Shown: positions 12,001 to 19,880, counted from the stretch's first letter. The stretch: 64,000 nt of DNA from Rebecca billardiae RCC1528 (GCA_965240325.2 OZ251225.1:3038001-3102000); one strand, 5' to 3'. A program made the numbers and translations. Notes: generated from the letters alone by a model not told the origin.

Positions 12001-14601
12001 GGGCGGCGCGCTGGGCAGCGGTGGCGGCGATGGCGGCGGCGATGGCGGCGGAGATGGCGGTGGCACGGGCGGCGGCGATGGCGGTGGCGACGGCGGTGGC
12101 GCTGGCGGCGGCGATGGCGGCGGCGACGGCGGCGGCAGCGGCGGTGGACCGGGCGGCGGCGAGGGTGGTGGCGAGGGCGGCGGCGACGGCGGTGGCGACG
12201 GTGGCGGGCTGGGCGGTGGGCTCGGCGGCGGCACCGGTGGCGGCGGCGACGGCGGCGGGCTCGGCGGCGGGCCAGGCGGTGGGCTCGGCGGCGGTAGCGG
12301 CACAATGGGCGGCGCGCTGGGCAGCGGTGGCGGCGATGGCGGCGGCGATGGCGGTGGCGATGGCGGTGGCGCTGGCGGCGGCGATGGCGGCGGCGACGGC
12401 GGCGGCAGCGGCGGTGGACCGGGCGGCGGCGAGGGTGGTGGCGAGGGCGGCGGCGACGGCGGTGGCGACGGTGGCGGGCTCGGCGGTGGGCTCGGCGGCG
12501 GCACCGGTGGCGGCGGCGACGGCGGCGGGCTCGGCGGCGGGCCAGGCGGTGGGCTCGGCGGCGGTAGCGGCACAATGGGCGGCGCGCTGGGCAGCGGTGG
12601 CGGCGATGGCGGCGGCGATGGCGGCGGAGATGGCGGTGGCACGGGCGGCGGCAGGGATGGTGGCGGCGGCAGCGGCGGAGGGCTGGGCGGCGGCAGCGGC
12701 GGTGGCGACGGCGGGGGCACGGGCGGCGGCAGCGATGGCGGTGGCGGCAGCGGCGGCGGGCTGGGCGGCGGCGATGGCGGGGGCAGGGGCGGCGGCAGCG
12801 ATGGCGGCGGCGGCAGCGGCGGTGGGCTCGGCGGCGGCGCTGGCGGCGGCGATGGTGGCGGCAGGGGCGGCGGCAGCGATGGTGGCGGCGGCAGCGGCGG
12901 CGGGCTGGGCGGCGGCAGCGGCGGTGGCGATGGCGGCGGTACTGGCAGAATGGGCGGCGCGCCGGGCAGCGGTGGTGGCGAAGGCGGCGGCGATGGCGGC
13001 GGCGATGGCGGGGGCAGGGGCGGCGGCAGCGATGGCGGCGGCGGCAGCGGCGGTGGGCTCGGCGGCGGCAGCGGCGGTGGCGATGGTGGCGGCAGGGGCG
13101 GCGGCAGCGATGGCGGCGGCGGCAACGGCGGCGGGCTGGGCGGCGGGGACGGCGGTGGCACAGGCGGTGGCAGCGATGGCGGCGGCGGCAGCGGCGGTGG
13201 GCTCGGCGGGGGCGCCGGCGGCGGGGTCGGCGGCGGCTGGGGCACAACGGGCGGCGCGCTGGGCAGCGGTGGCGGCGAAGGCGGCGGCTCCGGGCTCGCT
13301 AAGGAGGCGCCCGAGAGCGTGAGCACGTACGCTGCTCCCCGCTTGTCGCCTCCGTCGTCATCCCCCCACGCGCCGACGAGGATCTCGGGGTAGAGATCGC
13401 CGTCCAGGTCGCCCAGCATCGCCACGCCGGTGCCGAAGACGTCGCCGCCCTCCGTGGGGCCTACAAACCCGCCCGCGCCGCCCGTGATGCGGTCCGAGTG
13501 CTTGACGGTGCCGTCCGTGTTGAGGTAGAGCAGGTACGCCGCGCCGTGCTCCGTGCCGGCGCGCACCTGGTACGTCCCCACCAGCGCGTCCGGCACGCCG
13601 TCGAGGTCGAGGTCGCCGAGGAAGGAGGCCACCGAGTTTCCGAACTCCTCCTTGTCGAAGATGCCCGGCACGCCGCCGCCGTCGGAGGAGGAGATCTTCT
13701 GCTCGCTCTTGACCGTGCCGTCGGCGTTGAGGAAGAGCACGTACACGGCGCCGCGGTCGTCCCCGCCCGTGTTGTCGTACGACGCGCCGACCATCACGTC
13801 GAGCAGCAAGTCGCCGTCCACGTCGCCGAGCGCGCCGACGCCGGCGCCAAAGCCATCGCCGGCGGAGAGCACGCCGTTGGGGAAGCCGTTCAGGCCGCTC
13901 CTGATCTTGGTCGACTCCTTGACGGTGCCGTTGCTGTTGAGCATGAGGAGGTAGACCGCGCCGCCCGCGGGGGAGTCCCGCGCGCCGACGATGACGTCGG
14001 GCACCTCGTCCTCGTCGAAGTAGCCGAGCGATGCCGCTGAGAGGCCAAAGCTGCTGCCAGCGGGTGGCAGCGGAGAGGGTAGCGTCCCCGCCTCGCTCGA
14101 GAGGAGCACGTGCGACTTGACCGTGCCGTCGCGATTCATGAAGAGCACGTACGCCTCGTCCGTGGCCGTCCCAGTGATCACCTCGGTCACGTTGTCGCCG
14201 TCGAGATCGCCCAGGTAGTCCAAGCCGCCCGAGCCAAACTTGTCGCCGTCAGCGAGCGGCGCGCTGAAGCCGCCCGTGTTGTTGGCGATCTTGGTGTGGT
14301 GCTTGATCGTGCCGTTCGCGTGCAGGAAGAGCACGTAGAGGGCGCCCCGTTGGAACCCGCCCGTGTTGTCGTGCCGTGCGCCCACGATCGCGTCGGGGAT
14401 GCCGTCCTCGTCCAGGTCGCCGAGCGCGCCGACTCGCACGCCAAAATGCATCATGTTCTTGAGCGAGAGCTCGGCGCCCCCGCCCTCCGTCGAGGATATC
14501 TTCTGCTCGGAGAGCACCGGCACTGCGCCCGCAGGCATGACCAGCGAACACGCGGCGAGAATCGGCACGAAGAGCCGCGCGTGCGCGCGGTGGTGCACCA
14601 T
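1..14601 (-). CDS. Giant polycystin-1-like surface protein (FG-GAP, Ser/Pro stalk, IPT/TIG, REJ), 3' end beyond window
   Basis: Checked row by row, the frame is open from the ATG at 14599-14601 to base 1 with no stop, giving at least 4,867 codons without an intron. An in-frame stop lies just upstream near 14680. Order: signal peptide (1-26); FG-GAP/integrin-alpha-like repeats (about 57-415; motifs GDLDEDGIPDAIVGA and GDVDGDLLLDVMVGA); Ser/Pro stalk (about 431-2387); a 120-residue unit ending GCRDANATNYDSSATF and a Cys; a second short Pro stretch; about twelve W/C modules (2578-3767); four or five IPT/TIG domains (about 3768-4200); REJ-like region (about 4350-4867, e.g. DASASYDPN). REJ plus IPT is the ectodomain style of polycystin-1 and sea-urchin REJ proteins. 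The polycystin-1 membrane region, if present, lies left of the window. Role inferred: extracellular adhesion or sensing, possibly with the PKD2-type channels at 42.4-55.2 kb. Confidence 0.85.
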   Translation of the reverse strand, partial: MVHHRAHARLFVPILAACSLVMPAGAVPVLSEQKISSTEGGGAELSLKNMMHFGVRVGALGDLDEDGIPDAIVGARHDNTGGFQRGALYVLFLHANGTIKHHTKIANNTGGFSAPLADGDKFGSGGLDYLGDLDGDNVTEVITGTATDEAYVLFMNRDGTVKSHVLLSSEAGTLPSPLPPAGSSFGLSAASLGYFDEDEVPDVIVGARDSPAGGAVYLLMLNSNGTVKESTKIRSGLNGFPNGVLSAGDGFGAGVGALGDVDGDLLLDVMVGASYDNTGGDDRGAVYVLFLNADGTVKSEQKISSSDGGGVPGIFDKEEFGNSVASFLGDLDLDGVPDALVGTYQVRAGTEHGAAYLLYLNTDGTVKHSDRITGGAGGFVGPTEGGDVFGTGVAMLGDLDGDLYPEILVGAWGDDDGGDKRGAAYVLTLSGASLASPEPPPSPPPLPSAPPVVPQPPPTPPPAPPPSPPPLPPPPSLPPPVPPPSPPPSPPPLPPPPSLPPPLPPPSPPPLPPPSPPPLPPPPSLPPPLPPPSPPPSPPPSPPPLPGAPPILPVPPPSPPPLPPPSPPPLPPPPSLPPPLPPPSPPPAPPPSPPPLPPPPSLPPPLPPPSPPPSPPPLPPPPSLPPPVPPPSPPPLPPPSPPPLPPPPSLPPPVPPPSPPPSPPPSPPPLPSAPPIVPLPPPSPPPGPPPSPPPSPPPPVPPPSPPPSPPPSPPPSPPPSPPPSPPPGPPPLPPPSPPPSPPPAPPPSPPPSPPPSPPPLPSAPPIVPLPPPSPPPGPPPSPPPSPPPPVPPPSPPPSPPPSPPPSPPPSPPPSPPPGPPPLPPPSPPPSPPPAPPPSPPPSPPPVPPPSPPPSPPPSPPPLPSAPPIVPLPPPSPPPGPPPSPPPSPPPPVPPPSPPPSPPPSPPPSPPPSPPPLPPPPSLPPPSPPPSPPPAPPPSPPPLPPPPSLPPPSPPPSPPPAPPPSPPPLPPPPSLPPPVPPPSPPPLPPPSPPPSPPPPLPPPSPPPMPPPSPPPSPPPPSPPPSPPPSPPPMPPPSPPPSPPPSPPPMPPPSPPPSPPPSPPPSPEPPPSPPPSSPPSPPPSPPPPSPPPSPPPSPPPMPPPSPPPSPPPSPPPMPPPSPPPSPPPSPPPSPEPPPSPPPSSPPSPPPSPPPPSPPPSPPPSPPPMPPPSPPPSPPPSPPPMPPPSPPPSPPPSPPPSPEPPPSPPPSLPPSPPPSPPPPSPPPSPPPSPPPMPPPLPPPSPPPSPPPMPPPSPPPLPPPSPPPSPEPPPSPPPSLPPRPPPSPPPSSPPSPPPSPPPSPPPPSPPPSPPPSPPPMPPPSPPPSPPPSPPPSPQPPPSPPPQPPPRPPPSPPPSSPPSPPPSPPPSPPPPSPPPSPPPSPPPSPPPRPPPSPPPSPPPSPEPPPSPPPSLPPRPPPSPPPSSPPSPPPMPPPSPPPSPPPNPPPSPPPLPPPPPPPTPPPSPPPSLPPSPPPSPPPRPPPSPPPPPPPTPPPSPPPSLPPSPPPSPPPRPPPSPPPPPPPTPPPSPPPSLPPSPPPSPPPRPPPSPPPPPPPTPPPSPPPSPPPSPPPSPPPRPPPSPPPPPPPTPPPSPPPSLPPSPPPSPPPRPPPSPPPPPPPTPPPSPPPSPPPSPPPAPPPRPPPSPPPPPPPTPPPSPPPSLPPSPPPNPPPSPPPLPPPPPPPSPPPSPPPSLPPSPPPNPPPSPPPLPPPPPPPSPPPSPPPSLPPSPPPNPPPSPPPLPPPPPPPSPPPSPPPSLPPSPPPAPPPRPPPSPPPPPPPTPPPSPPPSPPPSPPPVPPPRPPPSPPPPPPPTPPPSPPPSLPPSPPPNPPPSPPPLPPPPPPPSPPPSPPPSLPPSPPPNPPPSPPPLPPPPPPPSPPPSPPPSLPPSPPPNPPPSPPPLPPPPPPPTPPPSPPPSPPPSPPPAPPPSPPPSPPPPSPPPSPPPSLPPSPPPSPPPTPPPSPPPSPRPPPSPPPSPPPSSPPSPPPSPPPSPPPSPTPPPSPPPSPPPSPPPSPPPAPPPAPPPSPPPASPPSPPPSPPPSPQPPPSPPPRPPPVPPPSPPPPSPPPSPPPSSPPFPPPSPPPPSSPPSPPPSPPPFPPPSPPPPLSPPSPPPRPPPLPPPSPPPSPPPPTPPPSPPPASPPRPPPSPPPPTPPPLPPPMPPPSPPPRPLPPPSPPPSPPPRAPPSPPPSPPPSPPPLPPPSPPPPTPPPSPPPSPPPTPPPSPPPSPPPSPPPSPPPSPSPPALPPSPPPAPPPGPPPSPPPPGSPPRPPPRPPPSPPPSPPPPSAPPSPPPSPPPGAPPPPPPPTPPPSPPPSPPPTPPPVPAPPPSPPPPPSPSPPPPSSPPPLPPSTPPPPSSPPPPPRVEPFPPPRPPAPPPPPPPAPPPSPAPPPPGSTTYVGLTLQGTAEDVTPQVQAELKSGMSRLTGVPAAQWRVEAISPASVEVVLSAYQPASAQQVDVSASLANATVASLSEELGFELAAAPAQLHPGCRDANATNYDSSATFEPSPSGCVYFEPPPAPPPGAPPGAPPSPPPAPPPSPPPSPPPSPPPPSAPPSPPPSPPPLPPSPAPPPPSPPPPARANTTVYRAVQGVAKTLTIPPEWWLPAGSAVRWGRNCSAPSEPSFGGDDGVVLPADGRTSWAFDTAGFAYAFCYRAPAETAWALEPTIVLDVLHLASTSAARVAAPTAPGGSVRLSFGGTGVASGDRAAWARAPPNCSDPSAFAASADVEGSRADFVFADGAELGLVLCYSFAGEPFAPYEARTLDVLGLEPLPGGAALAFTRGVPRALALGGVGVGAGDALKWVTPDAAASAGCAAASTAHGGAASVGAAGSASLTFSAPRPELVLCYRFAGLGAYSLYPQLTAVARGVTGPARTRAVAGVAEAVVHSGVGLSLADRAYWVPAGAASCADAGASATVGATAANSSLGTATLSHAVGAAGLGRRLCYSVDGGPFVLYAAVTLDVLAVLTPAETAAVVGVEAVLSLGGVGLGAADRFWWVEPDDAAACADGGARAEYGGVGRLGADGSAANFTLAARPPLDGQGRARLELCFAFEGEAPARFGGVGARAYALSGPTNTTLIAGVAAPIGFEGVGVAAGDEAWWVGAGAAACAADAAGALVGPATVGADGAASFSAPLGAAGAGLHLCFRFGQQPPRLYGAAAPPALELGVVTVSGPALTVAVVGATETLTLQGAGLGAEGDSAYWVRADAAGCAEGPSAALGGAQPVVPAPTAGHGRVAFTPAGTTAGGRARLCYTHAAAAAPSAAARTVEYGGVQLEVFRVESPAESVLVARVPEVLAFGGYGVAPGDRARWVRAGATACAGEPSSAYGGTRTLDASLRATFAPTLAGLGLRLCFAHTAAAPSEPFVLYPSLTLDALSVQTPTSALGVVGAVPKPIAFGGVGLRAGDRAFWVPRNGTAEVACAAEAPRAWLGGEQPLDANLTATFALLAPEPDARLCYKHADEPYRYYAGRALVAAQVQGPAETLAVADAAESLPLQGVGIREDDTGFWVLDGADCTPDTLAGARARAAYGGLFAVDADGAAAFTVRADACGGGADACARASLCFRFGAEPFVHYANVTLDTFALFGTTGAARTLVGAPVGVGYVGFGVSSADAAFWVAAGSAGCDGGARLAFGGAQPVSAAGSSSFTFLRGQGGLAYELCYRFTAAKPYKHYANFTLDVLEITGPFATIAVQLQPEAVSFEGPGVGPGDAAWWVPAGASACDEGGGGSLSGAPTNVSDAGVATFTFADVASALQLCFAFAGQRARLWSAASLSVTYPEDPFANAQVDGVTPTGAAIGDATSLTIRGSGFGAAAAKRELIKCVFGGGSVVDVSLINRTRIVCPVPVSQAAGQVRVQLLANETETSANGTRTREPIGVLSAFTYFDLSAVTLSALTPPGGPQGVASLALTISGANFADYGGLRVRFEGRGDVAATMPDAGVDAVRCVAPYVSPTRAPGAFNVSLSLNDGGSFTASSLPFDFYTATVTSGSPAGRPLTAGTSVTLSGTGFVELGTAARCRFTRTSAPPAGFARVLSSRATVLSPSLAACATPARTAVGEYAVRLLLNGVSLVPNFFDEIRFRLYAIGSVRVTALVPPGGPVGGGTVVTVFGAGFAEYGDAAGADSERQLCCSFGGSGGCDAVATLLDSTRLLCTTGAAGAPGNTTLDVTLNRGDPGSTTDSSIRFVYYDEPDLGAISPTFGDANGGARTTISGSGFRALADAEVGYGAPTASFLRVRYGPTVGPAPESYTDASIVQVTSYGKQGGAAVSVSLNGQQYTDAALAYRFDGLHEPAIVSALFNDAATTLVLTFDPQPTNRAGMTSVAPCAVVFDDATVALIRGAAESEPECFWRDDVTLVAQLNAQTGLAPGSTVSLRDNVLWPFGLGRACPGAVECAVGLSATIDVDFPCAACVRPVAALNGPTLVSNCPDAEIRLDASASSGGGIKALQYTWRVDPALSDIADELNARLASLPPDRDVLRIPSDLGANFRLAGDGSQYVFLLRVASFLGFESAVERWTVTRSGGANPSLVIDGPYRLTTRPSSEVLLLGNARLADCWPANDSATIDFSWAQLNATVTATGEPAALPALRLLEPDQPSLLLDAYTLLPTYTYELRLRAAMAADPSAASSATVLLVVESQPLQAIVSGGDRRVSTESDVAIDASASYDPNVPLVLDDAGAPVDAELEFDWSLARVNGTGVFESAFGAAVNASARVLFVPRGELEVGNWSVTLTLSKAGWPVQRVSASVNVEVVLGLVPTISFAPLAALKYNPSWELGTQRVALETSVDARSAALAARGEVSFAYEWRASTIVSGVEVPAPFDLASAAVTTTGAAGPTLAFRSGVLRAGALYSFALTVTGGEQPAFAEVKVLMNRPP
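3320..6870 (-). repeat. About twelve tandem protein modules of roughly 95-100 residues (W/C modules)
   Basis: Within the giant gene the protein repeats a unit about every 280-300 bp. Each unit follows the pattern GGxGxxxxDxAxWV, a few residues, a Cys, a variable stretch with a Tyr-Gly-Gly or similar, then LCYxF, an aromatic near the end and LDV. Examples are GVGLGAADRFWWV near 5650, GVGVAAGDEAWWV near 5320 and GVGLRAGDRAFWV near 4390. Two conserved cysteines per unit suggest a disulfide-bonded beta domain. I do not recognise a named family; some similarity to IPT-like beta sandwiches is possible. Confidence 0.8.
7440..13310. repeat. 5.9 kb GGC-rich coding minisatellite (Ser/Pro stalk)
   Basis: The plus strand reads almost only GGC, GGT, GGG, CTC and GAC blocks; the minus strand encodes Ser/Pro runs (SPPP type) in frame with the giant gene. 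Higher-order periods can be measured: 96 bp between GTTTGG landmarks at 8935, 9031, 9127, 9415, 9511, 9607 and 10279 (all multiples of 96); 201 bp between GCTCTGGG landmarks at 10800, 11001, 11202 and 11403; 306 then 270 bp between CACAAT landmarks at 11995, 12301 and 12571. Every period is a multiple of three, so the frame survives copy-number change. Open frames on the other strand and phases are by-products of composition. Confidence 0.95.
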
Positions 14602-15049
14602 GGCGGTGTCGATGAGGCCCCACACAAGCTTCGCAACGGAGCGAACGGCGGCGTGGCGAGCGAGAGAACTAGTTCTCGGTTACGACGAGTCGGTCGGTTT
14701 CCGTTTCGATAGCGGCGCCTGCGCACGAAAATAGCACCCGAGCAACGGCATATCGTTTTGCGGGTACAGGTGGGTACTCCGTGCTGCCGAAACGCGGGCT
14801 TGTCGAGGCGGTCGCTCGGCATGCGCTTTTCTGGCGCGGGATTCTGACCATCAGGTTTCCGAACAGCCGAGGAAAGTTGCAGGAAATCTGTGGCTTCGTC
14901 ACCGCGTGCTAAACGCCCGCGGCGGAAGGCGGACCCTTTGTGTGTGGTACGATCGTGCAGCTCAAGAACAAGTAGCGCGGCCGGTTCTGCTCGGCGCGTG
15001 CCAGCGGGTGAATCGCGCGGATCAGCGCAGCCTCCCTCCCCCTCCGTTG
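14602..15049. promoter_or_regulatory. Divergent promoter region between the polycystin-1-like gene and the myosin gene
   Basis: 448 bp separate the two start codons, which point away from each other, so both promoters and 5' untranslated regions must lie here. The stretch is less GC-rich than the flanking coding DNA. I see no TATA box or other motif that I can defend. Confidence 0.5.
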
Positions 15050-18000
15050 ATGGAGACGCTCAAGAAGATGGCGAGCTCGCCTCGCTTCTCGCTCGGGAAG
15101 CGGCGCGGCAGCGCCGAGGACGCGACGCTCGACGGCGACGACCTCGCGCGCGGCGTCGCCCACCTCAACGACGCGACCATCCTCAAGACGCTGCACGAGC
15201 GGTACGACTCGGGCGTGATCTACTCGTCGGTGAACCGCATGCTCATCGCCGTCAACCCGTACGCCGACCTCGGCCTCTACACCTCGCAGCGCCTGGCCGA
15301 GTACGCCGAGCTCGCCGCCGAGCGCGCGCCGCCGCCGCACGCGTACGCGATCGCGGCCGCGGCGTACAAGGGGCTGCTGGCAGGGGGCTCGCAGTCGATC
15401 GTGATCACGGGCGAGTCCGGCGCCGGCAAGACCGAGACGGCCAAGCGCATGATGCAGTTCCTCGCGTACATGGCCGGCGCGCACGTGGGCGACGCGACCG
15501 CGAGCCTCAAGCTCGAGCTCGGACCGTCCGACGACCGCAAGTCGGCGGCCGCGCTGCACGTGACGCTGCTGCGCACGAACGCGGTGATGGAGGCGTTCGG
15601 CAACGCGCGCACGACGATGAACGACAACTCCTCGCGCTTCGGCAAGTTCCTCGCCGTGCAGTACGACGCGTCCGCCAAGCTGCTCGGCGCGCAGATCAAC
15701 ACGTACCTACTGGAGAAGACGCGCGTCGTGCGGCGCGGCGAGGGCGAGGCGTCGTTCCACGTGCTGTACATGGTGCTGCTCGGTCTCGGCCCGTCGGAGG
15801 CGGGGCAGCTCGCGCTCACGCCCGACCCGCACGCCTACCGCTACGCGCGCCTCCGCGGCGCCGAGCTCGACGGCTCGGGGCGCGAAGGCCTCTCATGGCC
15901 CGCGCAGCTCGCCGAGGTGCGCTCCGTGCTCACCGGCGCGATCGGGCTGGGGGCGGCGGACGTGTGGGCGATCCTCGGCGTGCTCGCGGCGGTGCTGCAC
16001 TGCGGGAACATCGACTTCGCCACGCCCGCCTCGGGCCACACCTCCACCGGCGCCGCGCTCAACGAGGGCGCGCTCCGGCCGCTGCGCGCGCTCGCGACGC
16101 TGCTCGGCATCGAAGCGGGCAAGCTGTGCGACGCGCTCACGACGCGCTGCATCCGCGCGGGCACGGAGTGGGTGACGAAGCCGAACACGACGCGCGAGGC
16201 GACGGACCTGGCGGACGCGCTGGCGAAGCAGCTGTACGCCCGCGTCTTCGACCGCGTCGGCGCGGCGATCAACGCCGCGATCGGCGTGGGCCGCGCGGCG
16301 GCGGACGGCGGCGCGCCCACGGCGTCGGGCGCGGCCGCGCCGGTCGCGCACTCGTTCATCGGCATCCTCGACATCTTCGGCTTCGAGCTGTTCGCGGAGA
16401 ACTCGCTGGAGCAGCTGCTGATCAACTACACGAACGAGCAGCTCCAGTCGCTCTTCAACGGCGTCGTCTTCGCCGCCGCGCTCGCCGAGGCGAAGCTCGA
16501 GGGCGTGTCGATGGCGGCGTTCGACGAGGGCTCGGTCGACAACCGCGACGTGCTCTCTCTCTTCAACGCAGAACGGGTCGGGCTGGTGCCCACGCTGAAC
16601 GAGGAGTGCATCTTCCCGAAGGGGTCGGACGAGTCGTTCGTGGCCAAGTTCAAGCGCGCCAACGCCAAGAACGCGCGGCTCGTCGACGACTCCTCCAACG
16701 CCAAGGCCGACCCGAAGGGCACGTTCACGGTCCGCCACTTTGCAGGGCTCGTCACCTACTCGGCGGAAGGGTTCCTGCTCAAGAACAAGGACCCGTTCTC
16801 GGAGGACCTGGCGGCGCTGCTGCGCGGCTCGTCCGAGCCGCTCGTCGGCGCGCTCTTCGCGCCGCCCACCGCCGAGCGCACCTCGTCCAAGCGCTCCGGC
16901 GCCTTCCAGCGCCTCGTCTTCCGCGGCGTCGCGCCGCAGTTTGAGGCCCAGCTGCAGCGGCTGCTGCGCGTGCTGCGCGCGTCCCAGGTGCACTTTGTGC
17001 GCTGCGTCAAGCCGAACGGCGAGAAGGCGGCGCGCAGGTTCGAGGACGAGCGCGTGCTCGCGCAGCTGCGCTGCGGCGGCGTGATGGAGGCCGTCCGCGT
17101 CTTCGCCGCCGGCTACCCCGACCGCATCCCCTTCGACACCTTTGCGGCGCGCTACGGCCTCTTGGCCGGGCCGGCGTGGGCGGCCGAGTGGGGCGCGCCG
17201 CCCGCGCCGCCCAGCCCGGCGTCGAGCGGCTCGGCGGGCGGCGGCGGCGGGAGCGGCGGCGGCGCGGCGGCGTCGGCGGAGCGCGTGCGCGCCCTCCTCG
17301 CCGCGATCGCCATCCCGCCCGAGCGCTACGCCCTCGGCCACTCGAAGCTCTTCCTCAAGTCGGGCGTGGCGCCCGAGCTCGAGCTGCGGCGCGAGCGCAA
17401 GGTTGCGGCGCGCGCCGTGCAGTGCCAGGCGGCCGTGCGCGGGATGCTCGCGCGCGCGCACGCGCGGAGGCTGGCCGCGGCGGCGCGCGAGAGCACCGAG
17501 CGCCGGCGCAAGGCGGACGAGTCCGCGCGCGCCCTCGACGAGCTCGAGCGCGCCACCGAGGCCGAGCGCGTGCGCGAGCGCGAGCAAGAGGCGGCGCGCG
17601 CTCGCGAGGAGAGTGCTCGCGCGGACGAGGCGGCGGCCGCGGCCGCGGCCGAGGCGGCGCGCTCGCGCGAGGCGGAGCGCGCGCGCGACGCGGAGCTGCT
17701 CGCCGCGCGGCAGCGCGCCGCCGAGCTCGAGGCGGCGCTCAGCACCGCGCGCACCGAGGCCGACGGCCTGCGCACGCAGGTGGCCGCCGCCGCGACCAAT
17801 CCCGCCGCGGCCGCGCCGCCGCCGCCGCCGCCGCGGCCGACGACGCCCCCGGGCGCGTCCGCCGCCGCCATCGAGGAGGCGAAGGCGACGGCGAAGCGCG
17901 CGCTGGAGGAGGTGTCCGAGCTGCGCGCCGCGCTCGAGCGCGCGCGCGACGAGATCGTGCGCGAGCGCGCCGCCAACGAGAAGCGACGCTCCGAGGCGGA

Positions 18001-19880
18001 GACCACCAACCGACGCTGGCAGGCGGAGGCGCAGCGCGCGTCCGCCGAGCAGCGGCGGCAGGCGGCGCTGCGCGACGCAGAGCGCCGGCTGTACCAGGAC
18101 AAGCTGGACGACCTGACGTGGGAGCGCGACTTCTGGCGCGAGGAGACGCACCGGCGGTACCTCCAGGAGGCCGCCGCCGCCGAGGCCAAGCGCCTCGACC
18201 TCGAGCGCGCGCAGCGCTCGACCGCGGGCGCGGTGGTCGACGCAGTCGTCGGCGCGGCGTCCGCGGCCGCGTCGGTCGCGGGCAGCATGCTCGGCCGCGG
18301 CGGCGGCGGCCCGGGCGGCGCGCGCGCGATCGGCGCGGCCGACCCGTCGGACGCGAGCATCGAGTTCACGCCGCTCGTGCCGCCCGGCGTGCAGGACGTC
18401 AACCCGGTCTGCCGCCCCAAGGGCTCGCCGGGCAAGGGCAAGCGCGGCGGCCGCGGCCGCGGCGGCCGTGGCGGCGGCGGCGCGGGCGGCGCGGGCGGCG
18501 GCGACGCAGCCGCCGCCTCCGCCGCCGCAAAGGGGGGCGCCGCTGCCTCCGCCTCGTCGAGCGTCGGCGGCGCGCCCGCGGCGGCGTCTCCGTGGTCGGA
18601 CGAGGTGCTCGAGTACGCCGAGTACATGGGCCTCGACCCCGCCACCGACGCCGAGCTCATGTGGATCGCAGACGATCTCCGCTCGGCGCCGCTCCCGCCC
18701 GGCTGGGCGCTGCAGCGCGACCCCACGGGCGGTCTGTACTTCTACAACGAGGTGACGGGCGAGTCGATGCTCAAGCACCCGCTCGACCTGCAGTACAAGC
18801 AGCTGATCTCGGAGCACCGGCTCGAGCGCGCGATGACCGGCGCCAAGCCGCCCCCCGCCGAGTCCTTCGGCACGATGACGATCCGCTCGATGGAAGACTC
18901 GCTCCTCGTCGTTCCAGGCGCCGAGACGCACGTGAGCGCGCGGCTGGCCGTGCCGTCCGCGCCCGCCGCCGGCTCGGCGTCGGCCGCCTCGCTGCTGCTG
19001 CCGCAGTACGTGCTGCACACGGTGCTGATGGCGCGGCTGATCCCGGACCGCACCGTCCCCGAGACCGTCCCCATCCTCTGGGCCTCCTGCCTGCAGCAGG
19101 ACGCGCACACAGTGATCTTCTCTCTCGCGCGAGAGGTGTACGCGGCCGCGCGCGCGCGGGCGGACTGGAGCGCGCGCGGAGGAGGAAGCGCGCGCGGAGG
19201 AGGAAGCGCGCGCGGATGCGCGGGGCGCGGAAGCGGAGGAAGGGTGGGCGCGTGGACCCCCGCGCCGCCGCGCCGCGCGCCGCCGTCTGAGCCCACGCCG
19301 CGCCCCCGCCCGCTGCGCGCGTTCGCGCGCGCACGCACATGCGCCGCAGGCGGACGGCTCCGAGTTTGCGTGCGTCGTCGCGCGCAACGCGTGCGCGCGC
19401 TCGACTCTGTACGTGACGGAGGAGGGCGCGGCGGTGGAGAAGGAGACGTCGGCGGTGGTGCTGCGCGAGCCGTTCAGCGGCGCGGGCTTCGCGCACGTCG
19501 ACGTCGTGCTGCCAATGCCGCGCGCCGACGGCAAGGCGGGCGGCGTGCCCTGCAAGCGGCGCGAGGAGCAGCTCCTCAAGCAGTACGAGGCCGGCAAGAA
19601 GGGGCAGCTGGTCGTGCTCTGCGGGCAGGTGAAGGCGGACAGCCGCTCGCTCGAGGCGACGCTCGCGCTGCCCAGCCGCGCGGCCGGCGCGGGCGGCAAG
19701 GCGAGCGCGCCGCTCATGCAGATGCGCCAGAGCGCGGGCGGCGCCGACATGGAGGTCAAGTACCGGGACAAGATCACGCCGGTGCAAGTGATGCACGTGG
19801 TGCTCACGCTCTCGCGCTGGTGGAGCATGCGCCAGGCAAGCCGGCCGCGCGGCGCGTCGCACTCGTCGCCCTCGCACTGA
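15050..19880 (+). CDS. Unconventional myosin with IQ motif, coiled coil, WW domain and tubby-like C-terminus
   Basis: Two exons, 15050-19135 and 19350-19880, give 1,538 residues. The first ATG in frame (METLKKM) is used; the open frame extends upstream only through non-ATG codons. Motor domain about 20-775: P-loop GESGAGKTET near 121, switch I NDNSSRFGKF, switch II DIFGFE near 440, actin-binding region around RCVKPNGEK. One IQ-like motif (about 781-807) is followed by an Arg/Glu-rich coiled coil (to about 1060), a Gly/Arg-rich linker and a WW domain (PLPPGWALQRDPTGGLYFYN, about 1214-1246). The 214-bp GT-AG intron (19136-19349) joins VIFSLARE to ADGSEFACVVARN in phase 0. The tail resembles a tubby C-terminal domain (VVLCGQVKAD, MEVKYRDKITPVQVM); that call is tentative. 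Expected to be an actin-based motor; WW domains bind Pro-rich partners. Confidence 0.9.

Noticed and set aside
7383-13393. Huge open frames on both strands encoding poly-Gly, poly-Ala and Arg/His-rich proteins
   Set aside because: They arise from the GGC-type repeat having no stop words in other phases. Only the minus-strand Ser/Pro frame is continuous with recognisable domains on both sides.
14906-15049. Upstream extension of the myosin frame
   Set aside because: It begins at non-ATG codons and the peptide does not resemble a myosin N-terminus. The ATG at 15050 directly precedes the motor domain.
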